From: an uncultured Verrucomicrobiae bacterium
GTDB taxonomy: Bacteria; Verrucomicrobiota; Verrucomicrobiia; Limisphaerales; AAA164-E04
Assembly: GCA_943788245.1 (NCBI GenBank)
Contig: CALSPN010000043.1
Location: 1-64,000 of the forward strand
DNA: 64,000 bases
Direction of reading: 5' to 3'
The notes under the pieces were generated by a model that was not told where the DNA came from, did no database searches, and was given only the letters and a program-made list of their open reading frames with translations. Shown in pieces: positions 47,547-57,052 of this stretch (the first letter of the stretch is position 1; every line of letters starts with the position of its first letter). The position numbers and the translations under genes were made by a program.

Positions 47547-48983
47547 ATGTTGACCTCCATAGTCATTCTGTTTACTAGCATGGGACTCGTTTTGGCTTGT
47601 ATCCTCTTATTCAGGCTTCCCGCCTTTCTGGCTTTGATTGCAGCTGCCTGGCTGGCTTCCTTCATGACACCTGAAGCGGCTCTGCAAGGTTACGCTGACT
47701 CTCAAAATTTTTCTAAGGAAGCGACAGAAGATTTCCTGGCTCAATCTTCTGTCAAAAGGGTGATTTCTGAATTGGCTGAGACTTTTGGTAAGGTTGGGAT
47801 TATCATCGCAATGGCTTCTATGATTGGAAAATGCCTGCTAACCAGTGGAGGTGCCGATCGTATTGTGAGATCGACACTCAAATCTATCGGAATCGGAAAT
47901 GCGCCGTGGGCATTCACTGGTAGTAGTTTCCTGCTCGGAATTCCCGTTTTTTTTGACACTTTGTTTTACCTCATGATGCCGCTGGCCAAATCGATTGGTT
48001 TGAGAGATAAGTCCAGATATGCCCTTTTTGTCATGTCGATCATTGCAGGTGGAACAATGGCTCACTCATTGGTCCCACCGACACCCGGACCTTTGCTGGT
48101 CGCTACTCAGCTGAATGTTCCCATTGGCTTGATGATGATTGGGGGACTATTGATCGGCTGCATTACCTGTTGGGTAGGTCAGCTCTATGCACAGTGGGCC
48201 ATTCGACGCTGGCCTTTGCCTATCCGTGATTCAGGTGGAGTCACCTTGAAGGAACTGGAAAAGCAATCCAAAATTGATGATCACAATTTACCCCCTCTGT
48301 CATGGTCACTATTGCCCATCCTGCTACCTGTCATCCTGATAGGCCTCCAGTCCCTTACTTCCACGGTGGTATTAGATCAAAATTCCAGTCAAATAGTCCT
48401 TAGCGCCCTGCCTTGGATCAATCTGCTCGGAGAGAAAAACACTGCACTTACCATATCAGCTATATTGGCTATTTTTCTACTCTATCGATACCCGGGAAGA
48501 GCAAAGGGACAAATTCGTGAATCACTTGAGGAGGCATTGAGCCAAGGGGGATTAATTTTGCTGATCACTTCCGCTGGGGGCGCTTTTGGCGGTGTACTTC
48601 AACAGACCGGCATAGCTCAGCATATTCAGGCTTGGGCAAGCGATTACCAATTTGCTTTACTGCCACTCGCATTTTTTGTCACAGCGCTGATCAGGACAGC
48701 ACAAGGATCAGCAACTGTTGCCATGATCACCGCGGTCGGCATCTTCAGCGGCATGACAACATCAGGTGAGCTAGCCTTTCATCCATTATATCTGGCTCTG
48801 GCCATTGGCTGCGGATCAAAACCTTTTCCATGGATGAATGACAGCGGCTTCTGGATCATCGGTAGAATGAGCGGTATGAAGGAAAAAGAAACGTTTCGAT
48901 ATTTTTCATTCATGATCTCCTTGATGGGGCTCGCCGGCTTGGCTGCCATTATGGTCGCAGCCTTTCTACTGCCGTTGAAATGA
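47547..48983 (+). CDS. GntP-family gluconate-type permease
   Basis: The 478-residue membrane protein has about 12-14 helices and belongs to the GntP (gluconate:H+ symporter) group. Family features are LACILLFRLPAFLALIAAAWL at the N-terminus, SGGADRIVRSTL, FFDTLFYLMMPLA, the motif TPGPLLVATQL, and the C-terminal TAQGSATVAMITAVGI. The exact sugar acid is not predictable. It follows the ThuA-like gene on the same strand, and a gntK or dehydratase gene is not adjacent. Confidence 0.93.
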   Translation: MLTSIVILFTSMGLVLACILLFRLPAFLALIAAAWLASFMTPEAALQGYADSQNFSKEATEDFLAQSSVKRVISELAETFGKVGIIIAMASMIGKCLLTSGGADRIVRSTLKSIGIGNAPWAFTGSSFLLGIPVFFDTLFYLMMPLAKSIGLRDKSRYALFVMSIIAGGTMAHSLVPPTPGPLLVATQLNVPIGLMMIGGLLIGCITCWVGQLYAQWAIRRWPLPIRDSGGVTLKELEKQSKIDDHNLPPLSWSLLPILLPVILIGLQSLTSTVVLDQNSSQIVLSALPWINLLGEKNTALTISAILAIFLLYRYPGRAKGQIRESLEEALSQGGLILLITSAGGAFGGVLQQTGIAQHIQAWASDYQFALLPLAFFVTALIRTAQGSATVAMITAVGIFSGMTTSGELAFHPLYLALAIGCGSKPFPWMNDSGFWIIGRMSGMKEKETFRYFSFMISLMGLAGLAAIMVAAFLLPLK

Positions 48984-49011
48984 CACCCGATAGTGGACTT
49001 GTGCTTTCAGA

Positions 49012-49602
49012 TCAGGGTAATTTGATCAATTCGGCACGACGAAAAGTTACGGGAGGCGTAAGATTACCAGATCGAACCCAGCACTCCGCCTGCTCGAATT
49101 CATCTTGAGTATTGAGATTCATCGCCTCAACTTCATCTTCTTTACCCCAACGTAAAACGGTGACTTCAGGGTGATGAAATAGAGAGCGAAGGGAACGGCG
49201 CCCTTCATCTAACTCATTTTTCACGAAGGGAAGCAAGCTACCCGGCAAACCTAGGGGAAAGCCTCTCTTCCCTGAACCTTCCATACAAGTGATTGTTTGA
49301 TCACCCTGAATGACTGCAATCAAATCCTTGATAGTCAATGCAGATACGAATGGCATGTCACAACTCAAAAATAAATGAAATGCATTCGTGGAATGCATCA
49401 ATCCGGTTTCTACCCCTCCCAATGGACCATGCCCTTTTCGCAAATCTTCCTTGATGAGGTTGACGTGGCAATCAAGACTTTCCACCGTCATTCGGCACCA
49501 ATCTGGCAAGACAAATCCCCCAAGCAGCAACTGCCGTTTGTCAACGCCCATGCGTTGGCTGGAGCCACCTGCGAGTATGTGAATAATCATTGGTGCGTTC
49601 AT
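49012..49602 (-). CDS. mobA: Molybdenum cofactor guanylyltransferase-like protein
   Basis: MobA adds GMP to molybdopterin to make the bis-MGD cofactor. The nucleotide-binding start is ILAGGSSQRMGVDKRQLLLGG, followed by DCHVNLIKEDLRKGHGPLGGVETGL and LFLSCDMPFVSA, the Mg-binding acidic region. The C-terminal PEVTVLRWGKEDEVEAMNLNTQDEFE resembles MobA's LGF-type end. The start at 49602 (MNAPMIIHILAGG) is preferred: the open frame upstream to 49740 has no conserved residues. No moa/moe gene is adjacent. MobA and MocA-like nucleotidyltransferases are alternatives. Confidence 0.85.
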   Translation of the reverse strand: MNAPMIIHILAGGSSQRMGVDKRQLLLGGFVLPDWCRMTVESLDCHVNLIKEDLRKGHGPLGGVETGLMHSTNAFHLFLSCDMPFVSALTIKDLIAVIQGDQTITCMEGSGKRGFPLGLPGSLLPFVKNELDEGRRSLRSLFHHPEVTVLRWGKEDEVEAMNLNTQDEFEQAECWVRSGNLTPPVTFRRAELIKLP

Positions 49603-49855
49603 CGTAATGTTTATCGAGTTTATTTCGTTCACCGAAGTAGAGTCAATAAGGTCGCGCCGAAAAAAACTACTCAATGGAACCCAGTGTTTTTGATCAGAAG
49701 CCCCCTCTGACACGTAGGAAAGTACGCATACAAAATGCAATCATTGTTTACTGAGTAAAAATTTACCCAACTATGGGTATGAATCACAGGGGTCTTTTTG
49801 AATCAGGATTTTGACTCTACAATTTCATTGATTTTCAAAGGCGAATCCAGCATCA

Positions 49856-50899
49856 ATGGTCTCCATGAACCCACGAGGATATCTGATGGCATTATCGATC
49901 GTATTAGCGATCGCATCTTCAAATCTGGTCTCAGCCAATGTCTCTGTTGTCGTTGCTGACATGAAATCGACAGCTGACAACTTTCTGAATGCATTGACCG
50001 ATGAAGAACGAGCAACAGCCACTTTCAAATTTGGCGACGACCAGCGTATTGACTGGCATTTCATCCCCAAAGACAGAAAAGGTCTGGCCTTGAATCAAAT
50101 AAGTGGCGAAAAGAAAACACTGGCCTACGCCCTCCTATCGTCAGGATTGAGCGCCCGTGGTTTCATTCAATCAACAACCATCATGACTCTGGAGAAAATC
50201 CTTCAAGACATGGAGGGTCCCGGACGGCGCTTCCCTCGTGATCCTGAACTTTATCATGTCAGCATTTTCGGCACCCCCTCAACAGAAGGGACCTGGGGAT
50301 GGAGCTTTGAAGGACATCACTTGTCAGCCAACTTCACTATTATTGAAGGTAGATTCATTTCTGCTACACCCCACTTCATGGGCACCAATCCTGCGCTCGT
50401 CAAAGAGGGGCCACGTAAGGGAGTCCAGGTTCTTGGTCTGGAGGAAAATATGGCGAGAGAACTAATCAAATCTCTGAAACCCAACCAACGTAAGAAAGCC
50501 ATCATTGGCGACAAAGCTCCTTCCGAAATATTCACAGCTGCTGAAAAATTTGTTTCTCCTTTGGAAAATAAAGGGATTGCATCTACCGATCTGAATTGGA
50601 GTCAAGTAGAAGCTTTGTTGGAGATTATTGAAACCTACTTGTTTCACGTGCGCCCTGAACTGGCAGAAATCGAACTGGAAAAAATTGAGGAAGCAGGTAT
50701 CAAAAACATCAAATTTGCATGGATGGGGAGCATTCGCGTCGCGGACCCGCACTATTACCGCATTCAAGGCCCCACATTTTTGATGGAATACGATAATATC
50801 CAAAACGGTGCAAACCACGTTCACGCTGTCTGGCGTGATTTCAATAATGACTTTGGTCGTGACTTGTTAAAGAGCCACTACCAGAACAACCCTCATTGA
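49856..50899 (+). CDS. DUF3500 protein, secreted
   Basis: The protein has a signal peptide (MALSIVLAIASSNLVSA) and then the DUF3500 domain: FLNALTDEERATATFKFGDDQRIDWHFIP, GLSARGFIQSTTIM, GTWGWSFEGHHLSANFTI, and IQGPTFLMEYDNIQNGANHVHAVWRDFNNDFG. DUF3500 is widespread in Verrucomicrobiota, Planctomycetota and Bacteroidota with no assigned function. Its C-terminal 'YDNIQNGANHVH..WRD..NDFG' block is the best diagnostic. Start at 49856 or 49865 cannot be decided; both keep the signal peptide. A terminator hairpin lies 43 bp downstream. Confidence 0.9.
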   Translation: MVSMNPRGYLMALSIVLAIASSNLVSANVSVVVADMKSTADNFLNALTDEERATATFKFGDDQRIDWHFIPKDRKGLALNQISGEKKTLAYALLSSGLSARGFIQSTTIMTLEKILQDMEGPGRRFPRDPELYHVSIFGTPSTEGTWGWSFEGHHLSANFTIIEGRFISATPHFMGTNPALVKEGPRKGVQVLGLEENMARELIKSLKPNQRKKAIIGDKAPSEIFTAAEKFVSPLENKGIASTDLNWSQVEALLEIIETYLFHVRPELAEIELEKIEEAGIKNIKFAWMGSIRVADPHYYRIQGPTFLMEYDNIQNGANHVHAVWRDFNNDFGRDLLKSHYQNNPH

Positions 50900-50942
50900 T
50901 GCGAACTTGAACTCAGATTCAACCAAATTCAACTAAATATAA

Positions 50943-50972
50943 CCGCGGTGCGCTAGGAACAGCACACCGCGG
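50943..50972 (+). terminator. Intrinsic terminator after DUF3500 gene
   Basis: CCGCGGTGCGCT and AGCACACCGCGG form a 12-bp stem with one mismatch around a 6-nt loop, followed by ATTTGTTTAT. It lies 43 bp after the DUF3500 stop and 29 bp before the methyltransferase start, separating the two transcripts. Confidence 0.8.
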
Positions 50973-51001
50973 ATTTGTTTATCCATTGAGACCATAACCA
51001 C

Positions 51002-52210
51002 ATGGGAAAAAGAAGACGCCGTAAACCAGCTCCACCAGCACTGGAGTCACATTTTGAATCCACAGAAGGCTTTTCCAAGCAAATTGGCGATTTAGTGGAC
51101 CTTGAAATCACTGATGTTGCCTTTGGAGGGGAAGGCGTTGGGCGATTTGAAGGTTTTGTCGTTTTTGTACCTTTTGTAATCACCGGTGAAAAGGTGGAAG
51201 CACGCATCACGGAAATCCACAAACAATTTGCCAGAGCGGAACTCTTTAAAATCATCAAAGCTTCCGCCCAAAGAGTGAATGCGGAATGCGGTTTCTATGG
51301 GGACTGCGGCGGTTGCCAATATCAGCACATTGCCTACGAAGAGCAATTACGTATAAAACACAAGCAAGTCAGCGATCTTTTTGAGCGCATAGGTGGTCAA
51401 CCAAAAGATGTAGTCATGCAGGTAGCAGCTTGCCCAAGCCCCTTTCACTACCGGAACAGAATCATGGTGCGAACTCAATATAATCGAGACACAAAGGAGA
51501 TGAACGTAGGTTTCCTGAGGCACCAGAGCCGCTTGGTGGTTGATATACCTGAATGTGCCATCGCTGAGCCGGAACTGAATGAAGCCATGCAGAAAGTGCG
51601 TATCGATCCTCCACGAAAGAATGGCATCAAATTCACATTGCGAGTCTATCCTGAACAATGGGATTTACCACCGGATTCTTTTTTTCAGGTAAACTTCCAT
51701 CAACTGCCTACAATGGTGAATGCCGTAGGCGATCTTCTCCTGGATGCTGGTACAAAATATCTAATCGACGCTTATTGTGGTGTGGGTTTCTTCAGCCTTT
51801 CTTTAGCAGAAAAAGTCGAATCTTATGTGGGTGTGGAGGTAGATCATCGAGCCATTTTATCCGCTCGAAAGAATGCTGAGACAATGAAAAGAAACAATGG
51901 CTCCTTCATACAGGCTCCTACAGAAGATGTCATCGATGATTTGGTTGCAAAATTTCAACCTGAAATGACCACCATCATACTTGATCCACCAAGAAAAGGA
52001 TGTCACGCATCCATTCTTGAGGTTTTGCAGCGCACAAAACCTAAACAGATTATTTATGTTTCGTGCCATCCTGCCACCTTGTCAAGGGATGTAAAATCAT
52101 TGTGTAGCAGTGGATTATTCAGAGTGAACAAAGTGGCACCATTGGATATGTTCCCCCAAACCCAGCATGTGGAATGCGTCACAGATATTCGACTCGTGAC
52201 TGAGGAATGA
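51002..52210 (+). CDS. RlmD/TrmA-type 23S rRNA (uracil-5) methyltransferase
   Basis: This is a class I SAM-dependent RNA methyltransferase of the RlmCD/TrmA group. A TRAM-like N-terminal region (GDLVDLEITDVAFGGEGVGRFEGFVVF) is followed by a 4Fe-4S motif (ECGFYGDCGGCQYQH) and the Rossmann fold with YCGVGFFSL. Motif IV reads ILDPPRKG, and the catalytic Cys is in YVSCHPATLSRD. An N-terminal Lys/Arg-rich stretch (GKRRRRKP) fits RNA binding. The exact target base is not clear: m5U747 or m5U1939 in 23S, or tRNA U54. Confidence 0.92.
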   Translation: MGKRRRRKPAPPALESHFESTEGFSKQIGDLVDLEITDVAFGGEGVGRFEGFVVFVPFVITGEKVEARITEIHKQFARAELFKIIKASAQRVNAECGFYGDCGGCQYQHIAYEEQLRIKHKQVSDLFERIGGQPKDVVMQVAACPSPFHYRNRIMVRTQYNRDTKEMNVGFLRHQSRLVVDIPECAIAEPELNEAMQKVRIDPPRKNGIKFTLRVYPEQWDLPPDSFFQVNFHQLPTMVNAVGDLLLDAGTKYLIDAYCGVGFFSLSLAEKVESYVGVEVDHRAILSARKNAETMKRNNGSFIQAPTEDVIDDLVAKFQPEMTTIILDPPRKGCHASILEVLQRTKPKQIIYVSCHPATLSRDVKSLCSSGLFRVNKVAPLDMFPQTQHVECVTDIRLVTEE

Positions 52211-52428
52211 AAACTTTCTTACTTTTAAGATTGCAAACTATCTACTCTTGCATTAACTACCTACAAGCTCCTGATCATCCTGCAGGCTGGCTTGTATTAC
52301 CGTTCGATTCATTTGATTTTCCATTGAAATCAGAGAGACGAACACATTTCCATGGGCGTCCTACGTTTTTTTTTTTAAAAACCTCACTGAAGTACGCCAA
52401 TTCATAGATAAATAAGGTTCAATCAAAG

Positions 52429-53580
52429 ATGAACAAAAAGAGTCCCAATAAAGGTGCCAGGGGCGCCAAAAAAGTAGAACTTGAAAACGGTGAAGGTTAT
52501 CTTGAGATTGCTGAAAAAGGTTTCGGATTCCTCCGTTCCAAAGAACAGCATTTTTCGCCAAAACCCATAGATATTTTCGTCACACCGGATACCATCAAGC
52601 GCAATCACCTGCGTGAAGGCTCTTTCATCAAGGCAATCACTCAGCCGCCTCATCGCGGAAACAATCCGCAACTGAAGGAAATTCTCGAAATCAACGGGAT
52701 GAGCCCCAAGGATTATGGGAACACCATGCGGATCGAAAATCTGACGACGATTGACCCCATCGAGAAATTCAAATTAGAGACAACTCCAGATCAAATTGAA
52801 GCCCGAATCATCGATTTGGTAACGCCTATAGGCAAAGGAACACGTGGTCTGATAGTAGCGCCTCCGCGCACCGGCAAGACAACTGTATTGAAACAGATTG
52901 CAAATGCCATCACAGCCAACCACCCAGAGGTGGAGGTTATTGTTCTTCTGATCGATGAGCGCCCTGAGGAGGTTACAGATTTTCAGCGTTCTGTGAATGC
53001 AGAGGTAATTGCATCCTCCAACGATCAGGAACTCGAAACCCACGTCCGACTCTCGCGTTTCGTAATCGAACGATGCCGACGCAGGGTCGAGTCAGGCAAG
53101 GACGTTTTTGTGCTGCTGGATTCCATTACGCGAGTAGCTAGATCCTACAATAGTGTGCATGGCGGAAGCGGACGCACGATGACGGGAGGAGTTGATGCGC
53201 GTGCCCTGGAAATCCCAAGAAAGATGTTTGCCTCTGCTCGTAAAATTGAAGAAGGGGGATCTCTGACGATTCTGGCAACGGCTCTGATTGATACTGGCTC
53301 AAGGATGGATGAACTGATTTTCCAGGAATTCAAGGGCACTGGCAACATGGAGCTGATACTGGACAGAAAACTGTCTGACAGACGGCTCTACCCAGCTTTG
53401 GACATCCCAAAAAGCGGAACTCGCAAGGAAGAGAAATTGTATGGGCAGAAGTGGATCCAAGCTATTCACAAACTACGCCGGGAGATGATTGATACCAATC
53501 CAATTGAAGCTTTGGAGACTTTGAGTTCAGCGCTGAAGAAATACAAAACCAACGAAGAATTCCTGAAGCGCTTGCTTTGA
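52429..53580 (+). CDS. rho: Transcription termination factor Rho, short form
   Basis: Rho is the hexameric RNA-dependent helicase that ends many transcripts. The protein is 383 residues. A basic tail leads at once into the cold-shock-like domain ([15 protein letters not shown], about residues 23-37), so the helical Rho_N domain is absent. The ATPase part is complete: Walker A PPRTGKTT (145-152), [23 protein letters not shown] and the Q/R-loop region [15 protein letters not shown]. An in-frame TAG just upstream excludes a longer N-terminus in this frame. The last Lys/Leu-rich residues are typical. Confidence 0.96.
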   Translation: MNKKSPNKGARGAKKVELENGEGYLEIAEKGFGFLRSKEQHFSPKPIDIFVTPDTIKRNHLREGSFIKAITQPPHRGNNPQLKEILEINGMSPKDYGNTMRIENLTTIDPIEKFKLETTPDQIEARIIDLVTPIGKGTRGLIVAPPRTGKTTVLKQIANAITANHPEVEVIVLLIDERPEEVTDFQRSVNAEVIASSNDQELETHVRLSRFVIERCRRRVESGKDVFVLLDSITRVARSYNSVHGGSGRTMTGGVDARALEIPRKMFASARKIEEGGSLTILATALIDTGSRMDELIFQEFKGTGNMELILDRKLSDRRLYPALDIPKSGTRKEEKLYGQKWIQAIHKLRREMIDTNPIEALETLSSALKKYKTNEEFLKRLL

Positions 53581-53688
53581 TATCAGGGCTGTTGCAGGCA
53601 AGAGCTCATGACCTGTTTGCTCTGAAATCGTCTTTGAAAATGGCATGAGATCTCATATTCCAGATCAACCTCTACTGGACTGAAACTT

Positions 53689-54684
53689 ATGTCTCGCGCC
53701 AAGCTTCATTCAAGGCCCCCGATGGAGCGGATGCTCCGCATTCATCAGGCAATTCAGTCTGGAATTTTCCCAAACGCAACGCGTCTGGCAGAACAGCTGG
53801 AAGTCAGCAAGAAGTCGATTCATCGTGATATTGATTTCATGCGAGATCGTCTGGATCTCCCCGTGGAGTATGATGCAGCCAAATATGGCTATTTCTATAC
53901 AGAGGAAGTCAGCGGATTCCCTACCTTCACGGTAACTGAAGGGGAAATGGTGGCATTGTTTGTAGCGGAAAAAGCACTTCAACAATACCGCGGCACAACT
54001 TTTGAAAAGCCGTTATTGAGCGCCTTTCAAAAAATAGAAGAAGCACTACCGGACACGATTTCGCTTAATCTGTCAGCTTGGGATGATTCTATTTCATTTC
54101 GAACCAGCGCCATCCCCCAGATTGATCTCGATATTTTTGATCATCTGGCAAAAGCTGTATCCAAACACAAGCAGCTCAAGCTGAATTATCGTAAACCCGG
54201 ACATAAAAAGCCAGAGGCACGAAAGGTTAATCCTTATCACCTTGCCAATATCAATGGCGAATGGTTCCTGTTTGCCTATTGTCACTTAAGGAATGACCTG
54301 AGAACCTTTGTACCGTCTAGAATACAGGCGATTGAAGAAACGGGTGAGACATTTCATCGGCCAAAAAAATTCTCCATTGAAAACAGGTTGCAGGGTAGTT
54401 TTGGAGTACATCACGGCAAGGAGAGTTTTAAAGTTGTCATAAGGTTTTCACATTTGGTGGCCGATTACATTCGTGAAAAAACATGGCATCCATCTCAGAA
54501 ACTGAAATCACTACCTGACGATGGAGTTGAGCTGTCTCTAAGCTTGAGTAGCCTGGTTGAAATTCACCGTTGGGTCCTTGGATGGGGCGAGCAGGCGACA
54601 GTCATCGAACCTCCTGTTCTCAAGGATCGCATTGTCAGGAGCGCCAAGGAAATCACGGCCACCTATTCCACCAGGTCAACATGA
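53689..54684 (+). CDS. WYL-domain transcriptional regulator
   Basis: The 331-residue protein has an N-terminal winged helix-turn-helix (RMLRIHQAIQSGIFPNATRLAEQLEVSKKSIHRDIDFMRD) and a WYL domain (KQLKLNYRKPGHKKPEARKVNPYHLANINGEWFLFAYCHLRNDLRTFVPSRI). The strict W-Y-L triad is replaced by related residues. WYL domains bind nucleic acid or nucleotides and often control DNA-damage or defence genes. Its last 9 bp overlap the convergent tilS gene. No target is obvious. Confidence 0.9.
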   Translation: MSRAKLHSRPPMERMLRIHQAIQSGIFPNATRLAEQLEVSKKSIHRDIDFMRDRLDLPVEYDAAKYGYFYTEEVSGFPTFTVTEGEMVALFVAEKALQQYRGTTFEKPLLSAFQKIEEALPDTISLNLSAWDDSISFRTSAIPQIDLDIFDHLAKAVSKHKQLKLNYRKPGHKKPEARKVNPYHLANINGEWFLFAYCHLRNDLRTFVPSRIQAIEETGETFHRPKKFSIENRLQGSFGVHHGKESFKVVIRFSHLVADYIREKTWHPSQKLKSLPDDGVELSLSLSSLVEIHRWVLGWGEQATVIEPPVLKDRIVRSAKEITATYSTRST

Positions 54685-56067
54685 AGTCGATGGAAGACAG
54701 TTCCAAAGGAGTAGCCTGTTAGTAACTGAGGTAACCTTGAACGCTTCTGCGATTCGCATTCCCTGAACCCAAAAAATCCCCCTTCCGGGAGCTTCCGCAA
54801 TAATCAATGCTCTTCGTTGTCTGATATCGATTTTTTCATTGGTAAACCAATCCTGAAGTTTGATGCTTCCAGGGGCGCCTATGGGTTGGATACGATCCCC
54901 TGCTCTCCAATGGCGCAGCAAGATTCTTTGCCCGATCCGGTCTGCGTCAAAAACCTCCTGTTCCGCTTTCAGTGATAAATACGAAAACTCTGTCCCCTCC
55001 GCCTTCTGAATTGTCCATTCAAAACGGCATTGAGAAAAACTCGAGTAGCCTGAAATATCATTCAGAACCCATTCGACAGATGTGTTTTCAAATTCAAGAT
55101 CTGAATGATTTTTGACCTGCTCCAGCCAGGGAAACCGATCCAAGACTTTCACCAAACAACCAGAGGGTAACATTTCAAATGATCCAGACAAAGCAAGCCT
55201 AAGCCTTTCAATCCATGTAAATTCAGGTTTTACCCCTAAGCGAATGAGCGCACGGCGCATCAATTCACGCTGAAGTCCTTTATGAAGTTTTTTGAAATCA
55301 AGCAAGCTATCCTCTTTTGCCTCCAATTGATCCGCTTCTTTGAGAAGAAAATCGTGCTCCACCTTGATCAATTCGGCAGATCGCAGCATGCCATTTTTTG
55401 CACTATCCCCAAATTGACCAAGCAGGACCGGGAGCAAGGAGTGGCGGACACGATTCCTTTCGTATTTCAGGTCTTTGTTAGACTGATCTTCCCTCCATTC
55501 GAACTGACATTCGAGCGCGTACGCCACAATCGCTTCACGATCTACTCCCAAAAAGGGTCTCCATAATTTCAAGGTATGCTGATTGGCAGACGACTGAAAC
55601 GAGGACATACCTGATAAGCCTCCAGGCCCGCTCCCGCGCATCAACCTCATCAAGATAAGTTCCCACTGATCGTCCGCATGGTGTGCGAGAACCAGAATAT
55701 TACAGTTGTGCAAGCGAGCCTGTTCGGCAAAAAACTGATAACGAAGGTTGCGGGCAGCCATTTCAATGGACTCCCTCGATTCCCGCGCACGAGAGCGTAC
55801 GTCACCCCTACCAATCACACATTCAACCCCCAGGATGCGGCACTGATTTTCCACCCAGGATGCATCCACCTCAGAAGCTTGATCTCTTAACTGATGATTG
55901 AAATGAACAACAACAATGGATTTCTTGTGTAATTCTTTGGTTGCAATGAGAAAATGCAACAGCACCATTGAATCCACTCCACCTGACACAGCAACCATCC
56001 AAGACTCGGCATGTGCCAGTTTCTCGTGGCGTTGAAGCGAATCAGATAAGGTCCGCTCCATTTCCAT
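54676..56067 (-). CDS. tilS: tRNA(Ile)-lysidine synthase
   Basis: TilS changes C34 of tRNA-Ile(CAU) to lysidine so that AUA is read as Ile. The PP-loop motif SGGVDS is at residues 28-33, and LAHHADDQWELILMRLMRGSGPGGLSGM carries the HH.DD.. catalytic segment. The C-terminal domain ends RALIIAEAPGRGIFWVQGMRIAEAFKVT, matching the TilS C-terminal fold. Length (463 residues) is normal. Transcribed towards the WYL gene; a tRNA gene lies 142 bp upstream on the other strand. Confidence 0.95.
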   Translation of the reverse strand: MEMERTLSDSLQRHEKLAHAESWMVAVSGGVDSMVLLHFLIATKELHKKSIVVVHFNHQLRDQASEVDASWVENQCRILGVECVIGRGDVRSRARESRESIEMAARNLRYQFFAEQARLHNCNILVLAHHADDQWELILMRLMRGSGPGGLSGMSSFQSSANQHTLKLWRPFLGVDREAIVAYALECQFEWREDQSNKDLKYERNRVRHSLLPVLLGQFGDSAKNGMLRSAELIKVEHDFLLKEADQLEAKEDSLLDFKKLHKGLQRELMRRALIRLGVKPEFTWIERLRLALSGSFEMLPSGCLVKVLDRFPWLEQVKNHSDLEFENTSVEWVLNDISGYSSFSQCRFEWTIQKAEGTEFSYLSLKAEQEVFDADRIGQRILLRHWRAGDRIQPIGAPGSIKLQDWFTNEKIDIRQRRALIIAEAPGRGIFWVQGMRIAEAFKVTSVTNRLLLWNCLPSTSC

Positions 56068-56209
56068 GTGAAAGGGTTTCTTTTTTTTTCATATGAGAAG
56101 CCAAGTTAAATGGATCCGCCAGAATGAATCAAATTTTCTTCAAAAGGTATTGAAATCCCATGAAAGGCACAATTAAGATACGCGCCTGCTTCTTAATTGA
56201 ATCAGGGGT

Positions 56210-56287
56210 CGGGGCGTAGCGTAGTCTGGCTAGCGCGCCTGAATGGGGTTCAGGAGGTCGGGAGTTCGAATCTCCCCGCCCCGACCA
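56210..56287 (+). tRNA. tRNA-Pro (anticodon GGG)
   Basis: A full cloverleaf folds over 78 nt with encoded CCA. The acceptor stem is CGGGGCG paired with CGCCCCG, the discriminator is A and CCA ends at 56287. The anticodon stem is CCTGA/TCAGG with loop ATGGGGT, so bases 56245-56247 read GGG (proline). The T arm is GGGAG-TTCGAAT-CTCCC. The acceptor C1 pairing with G72, with the D-loop GCGTAGTCTGGCTAGCGC, is typical of tRNA-Pro. Confidence 0.97.
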
Positions 56288-56353
56288 TTTTTCTGTCCAT
56301 CGTGTATTCAAAACGATGAATGCTTTATTGCCACCGAGTTTTTTTTACAACAT

Positions 56354-56824
56354 TTAGTAAACCTGTTTGATATTACCTGACAGACCACTTTTTAGCTCAT
56401 ACCGATCTGATTGTTTTTTCCCAAGTATGGCAATACCAACAGGAGATTCGGGAGTCACAACAGTCACTTCTCCAAAATCTAATTTCAATTCAGTACCTCC
56501 ACCGTGATTCATCAGAAAGAAGAACATCGTTTCTCCATCTGAATCCACTTTCACCAAAGCCCCCACTCCAATCTGTTTCCCCACAAATGATTGTGCTTCC
56601 ATGGCACGCAGTTCATCCACCTGAGCGGCGGTCTGTTTGAACTGAAGTGCGTGCCCACGCGCTAAATAGGACGCTTCCAAACCACAGGTATCCCACTTGG
56701 TTTCAGCTCTGGATTCGGCATTGGTCGCTCCATCAGATGCATTCTTGTTGGCGTTGAATTGACGACGCAAATTGGATTCCATGACCTCTAAGAGGCCTGT
56801 GATAATTTGAGATTTGTCCAGCAT
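56354..56824 (-). CDS. GreA/GreB-type C-terminal domain protein
   Basis: The 156-residue protein pairs a helical N-terminal half (NANKNASDGATNAESRAETKWDTCGLEASYLARGHALQ) with a C-terminal GreA/GreB-like beta domain (VVTPESPVGIAILGKK..DRYEL), where GreA has a similar SP.G.ALLGK motif. GreA-type proteins rescue backtracked RNA polymerase through an acidic coiled-coil tip. Here the N-terminal helices are shorter than in GreA and the usual acidic GDLSEN tip is not present, so it may bind the polymerase without cleavage stimulation. It converges on the tRNA-Pro gene. Confidence 0.75.
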   Translation of the reverse strand: MLDKSQIITGLLEVMESNLRRQFNANKNASDGATNAESRAETKWDTCGLEASYLARGHALQFKQTAAQVDELRAMEAQSFVGKQIGVGALVKVDSDGETMFFFLMNHGGGTELKLDFGEVTVVTPESPVGIAILGKKQSDRYELKSGLSGNIKQVY

Positions 56825-57052
56825 TTAAAGTTTCAATGCCTTTTTGAACCCCTTTTTGTCAATACAAGATCCTGAGTATCTCTGATTTCGTAATCCAAAA
56901 CTGGTCAAGAAAAACAAAACCAGCAAACGCCTTTATCATACATCGCAATCAGCATAAGTCTTCTTGTACCGCTTGACGCCCTACTTCCACACCTTAAAGT
57001 AGCTCTTGGGCGCAACTTTGGAGCCCCAATGTGTTCATTAGAGTTAAGGTTT

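Noticed and set aside
56210-56287. tRNA-Pro gene as an integration site
   Set aside because: No integrase and no repeat of the tRNA 3' end were noticed in the window; the flanking genes are housekeeping.
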